In this document: in pieces, positions 21,701 through 34,331 of the stretch
Layout of the letters: every line of letters starts with the position of its first letter
How positions within the stretch are numbered: the stretch's first letter is position 1
Assembly: GCA_026260175.1 (NCBI GenBank)
Contig: JAKCWW010000298.1
Coordinates: 59,882 to 123,881 of the forward strand
Reading direction: 5' to 3'
DNA from: Reticulitermes lucifugus
Taxonomy: Eukaryota; Arthropoda; Insecta; Blattodea; Rhinotermitidae
Length of the DNA: 64,000 nt
Notes under the pieces: model-generated
Databases searched by the model: none
Told to the model about the DNA's origin: nothing
Seen by the model: only the letters and a program-made list of their open reading frames with translations
Position numbers and translations under genes: made by a program

Positions 21701-23799
21701 TGCTCTCATTAGTTCGTACAGTGATATCAATTTTCTTGTCAAGCATGTCTGTACTCTTCTCTTACTCCAATTTCTTGTACCGTGACAGCAGAGAATAGGA
21801 TTCCTCCTTCACTCTTCCTTGGCTTTATCGGACAATTCCTTTTTCACTTCTAATTCTCATTCATGTCGTGTTCCTTCACATTCTCACTCTGAGCAAAAGA
21901 ACTGACGCAAAAGCAACAATTTCAAACATGCTTGAAATATGTTCATAGCCAATGACGTACATTCAGCTACTGAACGAATATATAATCATAATTCTGACAG
22001 TTTGTAGACTCACAGCATCTGATGTTATACATCAGTTTGTCTGCACACACAAAGAGTGGATCACTATTTCTCCAAAGAAGCTAATACATTTCTGTACATT
22101 TTACCTTGAGCGCAGAAAGCATCCGGGTACAGCGATATCCGAGGGCCAAAACTGGCATTTTGTTTGTACATTCCGCTCATGCTGGTGCTCTACAGTACTC
22201 TAGCAAGATACTTGTTTGAAGAAAATTAATATTAAATATTTGAGGCCTATTTAACCAGACATCTTTCGCAATATATATTAAGATAATTAAGTGAATACCT
22301 TAAAACACTGACACATTTTTTGTCTAAGAAGGCACATTTATCCCTAAATTTATTCCTCTCTTTTCTAAGCTACATTCTGCTCCGAAATTTTTAACACGAT
22401 AGAAATATTTGGCTTTCATAAAAGCATCCGAATTTTTTGCAGGCTGAAAATTTTTAAAATTCTCAACAAAGACGAAACCAAGAACGTGGTTAAAGTATTT
22501 GCCATATGTGTAATACATATATTAATGTAGGTTTTCTTCATACATATATATATATATTATTTTACAGGATTTGTTACTTCACTATTTCTGCGTCCCCCAC
22601 CTCTTTACTTTCCCTTCTTGCTGTCTCCTAGGTTAAGTTTAAGGGCATTTTTCAACTCTGAACTAATTCTGAAATAGCGAAACTTTAAACGTTTTTAGGG
22701 CTTGTTAGCGTAAGAACAGATTCGAGGGCGTTATCTCAATTTTCTAATAGCGAAAAGGTAATTTGCCTTCAGCGATACTTGTTGAAGTACACATATTTCA
22801 GTAGATACCTTTATATATAATAATTAAGCAGTGAAACTTGTCTTAACTTATTATTCCTCTACGTCTTCTACTGAAGGCAATTTAAACTCAGTTTGTAAAC
22901 ATACGCTGATGCAAACCAAACACATTCCGGACAGTATTTCATAACTAAAGTACGGAAAACAGAAATATCTTTCGGCTACGGTCATATTTCACACAGTCTA
23001 TAAAACGCTTCAAGAACTTCAACATTTTATAGGATTTTGTGTCTAAGAGAAGTTCGTTAATCATCTGCAGTCTGTCATGGTAACCTGGAGCAATCTATCA
23101 CCCTGACTGCAGTGGGTCAATTCACATGTACTTTATGCAGCTTCGCTTACTTAATCCAACGTCATGCAAGTCTGTATCAGGTCTCATTAAGGCGCTAGTT
23201 GTACAGATCCTATATCTGTGGTCTCTGAGGCATTCGCCTAAGGTAATACTTCACAAAGTAAGTAGATGTTAGGCTTACTGTTACTTAATGGCAGCGAAGC
23301 TGCACTTTTGGAAACTTTTTAAGAAAGATATAACAAGTATTACAACAGCGACAATTCTGTAGAATTCTGACAATCGTATATCACATTTGGGATGGCTTAG
23401 TTTGTGGACTTTGTCCCTAGTGTCGTGTTAAAAATAAAGTACACTAAGTTTCGGTTTGTTCTCAAGCGAAAAGTTACGTTAACACTCAAACTCAGTTAAA
23501 CTTCATTTATACAGCTATTCTCAAAATTTGAGCAACCCATAGATGACACACAGGTTATAGTTCGGGGACATTTAATATATTTTGTAATTGTTATGCTGTA
23601 GTTTTTATACGTAAGTTAACTTTTGAACAAATCATCGTACCATCTCATGTGTCTGCCATCACTAGAGTAATAATGTACATTAGCGGAAGACGCCTGTACA
23701 ATTCTTTTTATGGGGGAATGTGGGGGCTCTGGAATACGGCAAGTATGAATCTGTGACCAATTGCGCAACGATAATTTAAAATCGCCGTCTTTTAAGTTT
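18796..23799. other. AT-rich DNA, nothing recognised
   Basis: Frames 18893-19174 (93 codons, proline-rich), 20541-20843 minus (100 codons) and 21952-22203 show no domain. Short TA tracts occur near 20734-20746 and 22543-22558. The region 18900-19140 is GC-richer than its surroundings. Confidence 0.45.
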
Positions 23800-23935
23800 T
23801 TATATTACGCAATCCTGTAGGTAGTCAGCAATGATTCGGAGAAACACACTGCCTTCTTCATCAGGGCAGAAGAGACAAATAAGAGACGAAATCAGAAGGT
23901 TTCTCCGGATGGTTGGTGAGAAAGGTAGGTGCTTT
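23800..23935. mobile_element. Degenerate foldback with hammerhead-like core
   Basis: Inverted pieces CGGAGAAAC (23837-23845) and GTTTCTCCG (23899-23907) flank a centre. On the minus strand the left half reads CTGATGA (complement of 23858-23864), AGAAGG..., TTTCTCC, GAATC (complement of 23833-23837), ATTGCTGACTACC. The CUGANGA box is intact, but the GAAAC box has one change (A to T). The right half (plus strand AGAAGGTTTCTCCGGATGG) is a broken mirror copy. Same layout as the foldbacks at 7.7, 17.3 and 39 kb. Confidence 0.45.
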
Positions 23936-26900
23936 CTTTAACTACGCTTTCAATTGCTAAGCTTATGTAGCCTCGGTATTAAAGGAACAAAACGTGTATG
24001 GAGCTCTAATGGAATGATACTGATAGGGAAAGTCCATAGTATTCAGACAGAAACGCAATTTTTCATTTATTGGGCCATTCATCCTAAATGGAATAACCTG
24101 GGAACGAATCCAGTCCTCCGCAGCAACAGGTCGTCAACTAACTCCCAGTCGGACTACACAGTGTCGCAACAGAGCAGACCACAAACTAGTGTAAACAAAT
24201 GTTGCTTTTTTGTCCAGTTGATACAATCTTTTCCTTGTAGGTTTTAATGTTCGGTTCTGTCAGGATGTTCCCTAAAACACATATTATTCGAAAGACTGTA
24301 GTGTTTAGCTTCAGTTATTAAGAGTGTGCGCGATATGTGTTTCTTATACTGAATTAATATCAATATATTTTCGGCACAGATGGCCCGTCTTTAAGCAAAA
24401 TGTATTGTGTAGCATGGAAAGTTTAAACTATAATTCTGGGACTGTGTTTTTAGTATATTATATATAAGGTAAAAATATTTATTTTATACTATTATAATTT
24501 GAAAATATATTTAAATTGTAACACAATACCTAGTCTCCTTAAAACAACACAAATAGACCAAATTAAGTGCAAACCTAGCAGACCATCATAGAACATTAAA
24601 CTGGGAAAATTTAAACTTCTTGGGCCTCAGCGTTATTTTGTGACACCTGCAAGCATAATACATTTCTATTCAGGATTTCAACTAATAAAAATTCCAGGTC
24701 TCTCAAATTCAGAATATCAAATTCCGTACCATAACAGTGTTTGTCATTTTATACCAATTATCTCTAAGTTTGTGGCTTAACTTCATGCTGAGTTTCACAT
24801 ATCTTGCTTTTGGTGGTTGGTAAGTTATAGCAATTACACAAAAGATAATTTTATGTTTTGCGCGAAAATCCTAATATTCCTTAACTTTGTACAAAAAAAA
24901 CCACCTCAACACGACATATATACATACATATATAATTTTTTGGAGATCCCTTAGCACATAACATTTCAAAAACTCTTATCGTGTAAAGTAAGTGACTTTA
25001 CTGCTTTAGAAGTTGCAACGTTCTTCATGTTGGCATTATTCTTGCCACTAAATTATGAAATACAAAGATGTAGTAATGTCTACTGATTTATTATTCGTAC
25101 CAGGATTTACGAGTGTATGACGTAACTCACCATTTACTCAAAGACATGAACACCATATTCCCTTTCATATTTTATGGCTTCTTAACTCGTTCTGGTGAGC
25201 GACTACTCTCTCAGTAAACACGCCGCGCTTGTGTACACTGTACACATAATGATGTCGAATTTTTATCTTGGACGGTACAGGAGAGCAACACGCCAACTAA
25301 CTGGCTGCCTTTATCCTTCAATACCGGTAGTTTAAGTTATGCCAGCCTTTATCTATCATCTGAGACTATAAATAACTTATATAGAGTAAGTGTAAAAGAA
25401 TTTCACAATTTGGGAAATTATAGGATATGATAGTTAAATATTCGCCAGATGTTCGTATTCAGCCTTTCCTATCCAGTAAATTACCGTGTAACTGATCTGA
25501 AGAGCTCACATTTTATTGATCACTCACCACATTCTAAAAAAAATTACAGTTGTATATTTCCATTAATGCAAGCTTACATTGCCAATAAAGCCTTTCCACA
25601 CGTTACCTTGCTTATGAGTTTCTTTTTCACAGTAGGTATACCTATAATGTCACTGTGGTAAATCATTATCTTGCATTTACGTATCAGAGCATGGATATTA
25701 GCAAAGTGTGATTTGCCTTTTAGAGAAGACATAGAAAGGAAAGCGCTGTGATTGTCAGCATATGCGATGCATATACTCGTATTTCGTGCTTGACTATGTG
25801 TAAATTATAATTATAACTTGGAGTTTGTTGCTGATCACATGTCACTGCGCATATATTACCTCCAGAAATATAGGTCTGAGTTTGATAAAATTTTGTTCTG
25901 AAGGACTACATCGAAAATTGTCACTGTAATCAATTCGCAGTAAGTTGATAAAAACACTATTATGGTGAATATAGCCTTTATATAAACAGCACAACATATC
26001 GAAAGGCAATACTTTCAATTTAATTGACAAAACACAACAAAATCTTGAATATCCGGAACATAGTAAGTACATACCATGGAAAATGTTTATGCATATTATC
26101 CATCAGTTACGTGCATTTATGATTAGAACCTTTGTTTTTGTAACCTGCAGTTTAATCAAGAAACAGGGTCCAGCACCTAATACTCCTCGTTAGACTCTCT
26201 TGCTTGAGAACGCAAGAAGTACGTAGAGTGTTTACGTATAGGGTGACTCTACTTCAGAATTTGATGAGGTGAAGTAAGTGAAGTACGAAAGAGAAACCTA
26301 ATTGGACAACTGGAAAAGAGAATAAAGCCCGCAGGACTCCTTCAGACGTCGGGTGCCAGCTACTGGCAGAAATCAAATTATCTTGAAAGGCGGCTGATGT
26401 TGGATAAAACTTATTGTTTTCTATCACCCTTCCATCCTGATCACTTACATCTTTTGTGATTTGATGATATACGGAAAGAAAAAGTACATAAAGAAGTAAT
26501 GTCATGTCACAAACTAGCGAAAATAAACTTTGCTGATACAGGGAGTCCAACACAGTAAAAAGATTGTGTCTGTGAAACATGGCGATTAATTTCATGAAAG
26601 GAGGATATAATACCAAATGGTTAAAAAAAATAATTTTATCTCCAGTGGTTTAGCGTATGCAAATATTTGGAATGAACGAACAGGGTACTTACATCAAATC
26701 TGCCATTAAGCTGCCTCACTGGTGGTGTACACGGACGAGAGTCATGTGATAGTAACATCAGTTCCGATGCTGAAATAGAGAAATATTCCAAATCGTTAAC
26801 ATTGATTTATAAGCATATATATAAAAAAGAGTATATAATGCAATCAACATTGCCCTTAAATTTCACCACCGCTATAATATTTTGACGAAAAGCAACTACA

Positions 26901-28380
26901 GGAATAAATGGATGAAAAAAAAAGAAAACAAAAAATCGCAGGTTTTGAATTTCTACTGTTTTCATGACGAGATCTAAAGTATAAAAGTAAACACTTGCTC
27001 TGTTATCACAGTTCTATGATACCTCACAGTTATTTTTATGCCAATCTGAAATTCTAACAGACAAATATTTCACCGACTGTGTTTAATAATAAACAATTTC
27101 AAATTTCAAAAAATGACATAATGAAATGAGGTGTCTCATATAGCACTTAAGCTAATACGTATAACCAACATACACACACAGAAGCCTAAATGCTATTGAC
27201 ACTGAATACATTGCAAGAATAAAGGAGATATGACACAACGTTGAGGGAGAACAGTTTAAGAACCTCCTACTATGTGTTTCATAGCAGACTGACCATACGT
27301 AGCAAGACGCTTGAGACAGGCGGCTGTATGACAATAATAAACACAAAAATATTTGTCAAATAGTGGATGATGATATTAAATACGGCCAATTTATAAGTCG
27401 CCGGATATCGAGGGCCGAGTCTATTATCATGTATATTTTTTAAGTAAAATAAATAAAATAATTACTGACAGTAAAAATGGATTTTGAGCGGTAACTTTCT
27501 TGAAGTACACTCGACAAGTTTTGAGGTGGAACTAGTGGCATTATGTAAAACTCCCCTTGGGTTTACCACGTCTGAAGCATGTGATACATGAATATACACG
27601 CATATTAACTCGCTTCAACCTTTAAGCAAGAAACAGAAATGTATAATCCTCTGTATAAATATCACGCCACTAAATGCCACGATGGCTTTGTAATTTTTCA
27701 TTTCCTACTATCACCAATATCCACATGACGAATGTGCGAAGATTGGAAAGCAAGTGACATTAGTGCCACTAAATGCGTAACTTTGAAGTTTTGTGTAGAA
27801 CTATCTTCAAAAAAGTAAAAAAAAATATATGAAGCTTTGTATATACGTAATGTAAGCAAGAACAGGCCGACGGCACAAAACTTATGTTTAAGTGTGGATA
27901 TGTTGGCAAAAGTAAATGTGAAATATTTTCTCAAATTAGAATGTAAATCTATTTGTTTTAAATGTTACAAATTAAGAGCATATAGATTATACGAAATTTT
28001 AAGGTTATATCTGGTTAATTTAAGTTACTCAGGTTATGTATTCGAAAGCTTAAAATTACAAGCTAAATATACATACTGCACTTAATTTCCCAAGACCGAT
28101 TTTTTTATACTAACGTAGATTAAAATATGTGTTGCTAGAGAATGGCGGAAGTAACTGTGTATCGCCAGGGTGATCCTGGAGAAAACTGCCGGCTAGTTCT
28201 GCCTTTAATTCTTTCTATACAAAAATAACACTTCCACAAAGAACTCTGAGGGCAAATCACGCATCTCCTTTTTGCACATAAGAAACTCCTAGTAGAATCA
28301 GAGAGACATGTTTAAAAAAGTGGCTATTTGCTGGCTACTAACGACTGACGCACCTACAGTTTGGTCTGAAAATCAGGTAC
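23936..28380. other. AT-rich DNA, nothing recognised
   Basis: The longest frame is 26254-26616 minus (120 codons), hydrophobic near the N terminus but without a motif, a coherent codon pattern or a neighbour. I treat it as chance. The frames 23954-24247 and 25449-25661 are likewise unrecognised. Confidence 0.45.
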
Positions 28381-28448
28381 GTGTGGATGTTGTTTATGTG
28401 TCAATGTTGTTTATGTGTGGATGTTGTTTATGTGTGGATGTTGTTTCA
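28381..28448. repeat. 17-bp minisatellite, 4 units
   Basis: Unit GTGTGGATGTTGTTTAT. Copies start at 28381, 28398 (two changes, GTGTCAATG), 28415 and 28432 (the last diverges after TTGTTT). It is local and not seen elsewhere in the window. Confidence 0.95.
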
Positions 28449-29600
28449 TAACACTTGTAGTCCCTTTTTACATCCGGAGAAACCAATAAGGGTTAAAAAA
28501 ATGAAACACATAGGAATGACTTTTCCGCTTTAAACATAAAAAATGTAAAATGTTTGTTAAGACAGTAAATCTACAATGTGGTACTAAGTTCTGTGCAACG
28601 CTGTTCTGCCTAATCTGAATTCGATCGATATATTTGATATTTTGTTTGATTTGCTCCTTGAGTGTCTTCTTTCACAGCTTTCGTTTGTATACTTAACGAA
28701 GTGCCGAATATTAATCAAGATACTTCCTATTCCTCGGGAAAATCTTGACCTTTTGGAGAGCGCTAAAGAGATTTATTCTAGATCCTAAGTCTCCCTGTGA
28801 AATTGCTGATTTAAGATAAGTCTAAAACGGTGTCTCAGACGTTCACCTTTTTCAATTATACTAACACGTTCGTGCTTGTTTTATTAAGTACGTAGCTTCT
28901 ACGAGTTTCGTCCAATCCCTCATTTCAATGTACGAATACTGCTTTCGGCTTCTTACATCAAATTTGTTTTTTACTTATCCTATATTACTACAGTACACCA
29001 GAAATGGAATTGGAGAAGTGTAATTGACGAAATCCCGTATTAGGATTTAACTTAAAATCTGTGCAATTTTGCGTGAGAGAAACGCTAGTTAGTTAGTTAG
29101 TTACATAAAAACTGCCTAGCACGCTTCGAAATTATAGGCTTATACATTTTCTGTAACGTGTGCTCTGGTTTCACCATCTGCGAGGTGCCATTTACAGTAT
29201 TCTGTGTTCAAAAGCAGACAGCCATTTTCAAAATAACTGGCTATTCATCGGTGTTAAAGTGAGTTGTATTCAACTAGTTTATCCTCATCCTACCGCCGGA
29301 AGTATACCAGCTCTGATCAAGCTCAGGCTGCTAAACAAGTTTTGACATGAAGAAAAGAAGCACCAGTAAGAGACATGCCTTAGAATAAGTGGCAGAGACA
29401 AGAAGAAGAAGAGATGAAACAAGTTTAAAGATAAACTGTTTGTCAGAAATGAAAGGGAAATTGTATACGGAATACTCGATCATAAACCCAAAGGTCAGAT
29501 GTATTTGTCACGAAAGAGTACAGTTCTCTAACTCAACAATTAAAATTGTTAGATACGATATCAAGAACAACAAATGCACATAAGTTAATCAAAGTATTAT
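28449..29600. other. AT-rich DNA, nothing recognised
   Basis: Includes a short TTAG run (GTTAGTTAGTTAGTTA, about 29088-29104) and frames 29160-29345 and 29389-29583 with no recognisable content. Confidence 0.45.
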
Positions 29601-29610
29601 ACACACCGTA

Positions 29611-29657
29611 TACCTCCTACATGTTTCGGCCACTCATGTGGTTATCTTCAGGGAGGT
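29611..29657 (-). ncRNA. Minimal type I hammerhead ribozyme candidate
   Basis: Minus strand, 5' to 3': stem I strand ACCTCC (complement of 29652-29657); core CTGAAGA (29645-29651; CUGANGA with N7=A); TAACCACATGAGTGGCC, folding as stem II CCAC/GTGG with loop ATGA; GAAA (29624-29627); CATGT, giving stem III A-U and C-G with a 2-nt loop; A at position 17; then stem I partner GGAGGTA (29611-29617). All conserved core residues are present and stem I pairs perfectly over 6 bp beside the predicted cleavage site. Deviations: UAA and CC are unpaired at the base of stem II, so the usual G10.1-C11.1 pair is lacking. An extra residue after A9 is known to be tolerated in the chrysanthemum chlorotic mottle viroid plus hammerhead. 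The self-complementary ACATGT could let two molecules pair. Activity is untested. Confidence 0.65.
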
Positions 29658-29659
29658 GC

Positions 29660-32190
29660 ATTACAAAGAATACACAAATCGAGATATTACAGAAGTTTTT
29701 GGAACCAATGCACAGATAAAAATTATGGTAGGTAAGTCTTTATCTGATTTAATATTTCTATTCAGGGTTACACTCCTTAGGAAAGAGAATTTTGCAGTGT
29801 ATTTAGGTAACAAAAATAATCCTTCTTATACGCTTCTGAAATTTGTCATAGAGAAAGAGAATATTGTTTCACAATTTATCCCTGTATGTTAAGCACGATA
29901 TACATGTCGCTTACAAACAATGGCGAACATCGTACGTACGAGTTTATTCGATGCCTGCCAATATGAGTGAAGGTAATTCCTTGCGCTGCACTTAAAAATC
30001 CATTGATTAAACTTGTGGTTTATCTAGAGCAGAAAATCCACTTTGCCATTAAAATGTAACTTATTAACAAAATTATCTTTTGCGAAAATCTCAATATGGA
30101 AATGACTGCATATAAACAACCTACCCATGACTTGTTCTTTGAATTTCACTACAAATTACCATTTTCAGTAATAATAGACGATATTACAGTATCGTCAGTT
30201 CAGAGGTACTGTTTTATGAAATGAATTTTAGACAGATTTATGTTCCAAAGTCAATTGTGTACATTTTTATTTACTTTCATGTCATGCTCTTTATTAGTCA
30301 CCTCGGTTCCATTCAGCTTTTACAAAGACCTAAAAAATATTACATGGAATATAACTGAGTTAGTAATTGAAGAGAGGTATGTCAGGCATGTTTGCCATCG
30401 ACTCTTGCTGGTTTTGTTTGAGATACGATCAGTCGTGTGACGATGTGTTTGCCATTTCATTGTAGAGGCACTGCTGATGTACTGACACCCTGCGTGAAAG
30501 AATAAATGCGTTAAGCCTGAAAATTTTATCCACGTCAAACAAATTCCGTGAAACATGAAAAAGCAGGCTTTGAAATATATAAAATAGTACCATCATTTGA
30601 AGACATCCCTGAGGTTTCCGATTTAAAATTTGATTTGCCCCTACTTTATGTGGAGATCATTACAGTTATAAATGCGAGAAATTCGGTTCCTTGCGAAGTG
30701 AAGGTCAACGTTCTATTTCTGGTATTATTTCCGTGCTACTTGACAGCATTATGAAACAATGAAGAATATGTTCTTCTGTAAATGTCTGTTCTCCTACAAT
30801 CCTTCAAAATAGGGCAGTGATTTAAAAAACTGTATGAAAAGCACGGCGGTTTAGGTTACTCCAACAGAAATGTTACGTGTTTTTATGTACGTTGCCACAG
30901 GAAAAACACATATAAATATCCAAGAATAAAAACGTATGTACCTCCTTTGCTAGAAAACCTATGAAGGATAAGTACAAATATTGTAGTATTCTGATTCATG
31001 ACTCACTATAATGTGCCACTTGGTTACCAAAAGGTTTTTTAGGAACATGCAGCCCTCCAGCTTCAGAGAAATTTCTTATACTAATAAAAATAAATAACTC
31101 ATGGTAGGAATTGTATTTCTTCTTTTTTACAAAATATTTGATTTTTAGGATTGAAAATTATAACTGTATGAGCCTTTGAAGGCCGACGTTTATCTAAATA
31201 TGAATTAAAACTACGTTTTCAACAATAGGTTCATTCTAAAGACCAAAGGGGTTAATATTATATGGAGAAATAATTGATGTTTATTGCGAATATTTCAGAG
31301 TAAATACATCAACACCGAGTGTGTGGGAAAATACTGAGTTTTTTAATGTTGGAACATATGGTATATATATTTACCATTGGGTTTCAAAACGTTAAGAAAG
31401 GAACAATGCCCCGCCTTTCGCAGTGTGTAATTCCTTTTTGACATTAAAAGAAGCCGTCTTCGTAGACAAACATTCCACTAGTTCTTAAAACTATTTGCAA
31501 AATATCAAATTACCTCAGAAATGTAATCAGCGGTGCATTCTTTACAATAAGGCTCAGGCTTTTGAGAGTGGGTTGAAAGTGCAGCCCTGTTCCCTCATAC
31601 AGAAAAAGAAATAATACATGTTGCCACAGAAACACAGGGAGATGGGACATTGCACTATTTTATTTAGCTTGTGAGTACCCTTAATGCCTTTTACATTACT
31701 TTTACAGCATGAAACGGGAATATTATTGTGTTCCATACAGGCGGAAGGCGTTTTGTTCAGGAACAGAGATTAACACTGGTGAAGGCGTCACAGGAATCAA
31801 GTTGCAGCACAAAATCGAATATGGTGTCAATGTATAGGTTATTAATAAAGTGAAAATGGCCGCTTTATATTACAGAAATGAATCAGAATATCCGCAAGAT
31901 GCAGAAATTTGAACAAACTACTCGAAGCACAGTGACGGAATAGAGTCCATCCCAAACTACTTAAGATAGGTCCATATATAGGTCAATAAATGCAAGCATA
32001 ACGTAACTATTATGGCGCGGTCTCTCTTACACAAATTGAAACAAGATAGCTGCAATCGGTGTGCAGTTCCTATTGCACTGGATTGTAGCGCTGTTTTTAG
32101 GATACTGAGAAAATGCAAACGGTCTGGAGCATAAGATTTCCATTTTCGCCCAAAAATTTCAAAGAGTATAAAGTCTAATTCTACGTTCCT
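29660..32190. other. AT-rich DNA, nothing recognised
   Basis: The frame 29638-29892 (84 codons) starts inside the hammerhead repeat and continues rightward without a known domain. 30240-30440 and 30548-30754 are unrecognised. Confidence 0.4.
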
Positions 32191-32191
32191 A

Positions 32192-32776
32192 ATGTATGTA
32201 TCGTCTCAACACGTTACACAAGGTACACGTGTACAGAATAATCACAGAAAAAGGATGCAAACACATTCTGACGCAGAAACATGGGAAAGTCTTCATGTAA
32301 GATGGACCTTAACAAAGTTCCGTCTAAACGAACAGGTGAATGGCTCGGCAAAGTTTTGTAGAACTTTCCAATATCTAAACTCATTAGCATGCACTCACCA
32401 GTTCTCTGCTCCGTTCTTCTGGGATATTGAGCCGCCTCACTGGATGATTTGTGTCCGACCTTTGGGGACCACTGGGCTGGCCAGATGTTCCGGACACCAG
32501 TCACCCAGTGACTCGAGGCAGTACCGCAGAAGAACGGAGAAATCAACTGCACCACTGCGACAGCCTAAAAACGTGCAAGGTTCTTTAGTTGTTACGGCGT
32601 ACAGTCGGACAGACGGACGGTCGGGCGGTCGACATTCACAGACTTTCAGCCTAGAAATATTAGAGGCACCAGCGCCATTGTGTTCTGACCCTCCTAGCCG
32701 CACGACGTTGCCTACAACCACAGGCCCCTCTTTGCTTTATCTGACACTACGAGAAGACAAGCGTCTGCTGTCATAA
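32192..32776 (+). other. Unassigned 194-codon open frame, GC-richer island
   Basis: This is the longest open frame in the window. The predicted product is rich in Arg, Ser, Thr and Pro, has no signal peptide, membrane segment or motif I recognise, and its middle third is the translation of a DNA hairpin (32409-32539). The stretch is nearer 50% G+C than its surroundings, which alone reduces stop codons. Two overlapping minus-strand frames (113 and 94 codons) are open over the same span, as expected for a stop-poor repeat. Most likely it is a non-coding repeat and not a gene. Confidence 0.3.
32409..32539. repeat. Inverted repeat / foldback hairpin
   Basis: Outer arms CTCCGTTCTTCTGGGATATT...CACTGG (32409-32443) and CCAGTG...TACCGCAGAAGAACGGAG (32505-32539) pair over most of 35 bp, with 12 perfect outermost bases. 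A second, inner pair GTGTCCG (32451-32457)/CGGACAC (32491-32497) is nested inside. Total 131 bp. No coding motif or target duplication was identified. Confidence 0.8.
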
Positions 32777-34050
32777 CTAAGCAGTTAATTTAAGTAGATT
32801 TGGCTTCGCAGCAACAGAAATTATAGCTTCCCTGCAAAGGTACGTAATAAGAGGGAAAGGTTCTTTTAATTACGCGTTAAAATGTAAACTTTCAATAAAA
32901 GGCAGTGACATCCTGTGTGATGACGAATTGGAGAAGTGAGTTACAAACAAACGTTTGGATCTGACGTCTTTGTAACGTGAAAATAAATATGGTTAATATT
33001 TCTGCTGGAAATTACAAAGGTCGTGATAGAAATCTTAAGGCTGTGTTTTATAGTAACTTACGTTGCTATGAAGTACCAACAGCCTTTATTACAATTATTG
33101 TCTTTTATAGGACAAAGGCTTATCGACACTTATATTGTTGTCATCGTCAGTGTCTTCTTTAAAGGTAGGTTATATTTGTCACATGCCCTTTGTTTCATTC
33201 TTCTGGCTACCTTATTTGTTCCATACTCTTATGTGGTATGTTTCGGCACTCAGTACACTACATTTACAATTCATACTTACATACATACATACATACATAC
33301 GTACATAGATATGCATTACGTATATATGTATGTATGTATGTATGTATGTAGAAAGTCCCATAAGTCTCGTCTGTTCAGGGAAAGACGGAAAATGTCCCTT
33401 TGCATGCCCCTGGGGTCATCTGAAGTCACTTGTGTAGCACACCCGCCCACGTACCATTGACGACCTTAAAGAGAATATCCGCGCTCTGCTAGAGACATCA
33501 CGCCATTTATTACGTCACGCCATCACGCCTCATACTTCAGAACGTGTGCGATGCAGTGTGCAGCATCGAATCAGACTGTTCGAGCAACAGGAGCGACATC
33601 AATTTGTACACTTGCTTCGATAGTGATTTTTCTTTCGAGCGTTGAAACGAATTTTTCCTAAACAAGGCATTTGGTACTCCATAACAACATATGCCGCACG
33701 TAATACACAGAATTAAGTTATATTTGATAATAAGTAACATATGTCTATACCAGACTATAGCATGCGTAAAAATGAAACTACAATTCAAATAATTATATAG
33801 TTATCCATATTCGTGTCTGTAAAATTGCGGATAAAATATCAGTCATATATCTTTGAAAGTTCCCATCACTCCTTAGACTCCACGCATTATAAACAGAACG
33901 GTTTACCGGCTAATCTAAGGACTTGACTATAATATTATCCGTTTTTCCTTTGAGCGTAAGTCCGATTCCTCTCAACGAGGGTAGTAAATGAATTGATGGT
34001 GTGAATAAAAAAATTGATAGGGTAAATATTTCGCCCTAAGAATAACGACT
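32777..34050. other. AT-rich spacer around a tetranucleotide repeat
   Basis: Apart from the repeat at 33279-33350, nothing is recognised. The frame 33023-33460 is largely the translated microsatellite (a YIHTYIHTY and MYVCMYVC pattern). Confidence 0.45.
33279..33350. repeat. Mirror-complementary microsatellite (ACAT)n...(GTAT)n
   Basis: About six ACAT units (33279-33305) are followed after 20 bases by about six complementary GTAT units (33326-33350). The two tracts can pair as a hairpin. Confidence 0.9.
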
Positions 34051-34062
34051 TCACAAGAGGAT

Positions 34063-34319
34063 GGTTTTTCCATTATGCAACAGCCCCTAGTGGACCAGGA
34101 CCTCCTCATTGTCGAGGCTTCACGATCACACTGACACACCACACTTGGTAGGACTCCTCTAGACGAGTGATCCGCCCAACACAGAGACCTCTACCTGACA
34201 ACAAACAACACTCACACGAGACACATATCCATACCCCCGGCGGGATTCGAAGCCGCAATTCCAGGAAGCGAGCAGCCGCAGACTTACGCCTTAGACCGCG
34301 CGGACACTGGGATCGGCAG
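34063..34319 (-). mobile_element. SINE family B, copy 2, with target-site duplication
   Basis: Co-linear with the 7.3-kb copy: CCCCTAGTGG.CCAGG, CCTCCTCATT.TCGAGGCTTC, CGATCACA, GACACACCACACT..GTAGGA, CTCCTCT.GACGA, CCCCGGCGGGATTCGA, ACTTA/GCCTTAGACCGCGC. On the minus strand the B box is GGCTTCGAATCCC (one change) and the A box TGTCCGCGCGG is slightly degenerate. It is flanked by the perfect 12-bp duplication TCACAAGAGGAT (34051-34062 and 34320-34331), giving a 257-bp insertion. Confidence 0.93.
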
Positions 34320-34331
34320 TCACAAGAGGAT

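Noticed and set aside
26254-26616. 120-codon minus-strand frame with hydrophobic stretches
   Set aside because: Hydrophobicity is expected from AT-rich chance frames; no motif, no neighbouring exon, no family recognised.
28381-28448. CRISPR-like array
   Set aside because: The 17-bp units are contiguous with no spacers; it is a minisatellite in eukaryotic-type DNA.
33023-33460. 145-codon frame
   Set aside because: The central part is the tetranucleotide microsatellite translated; no other support.
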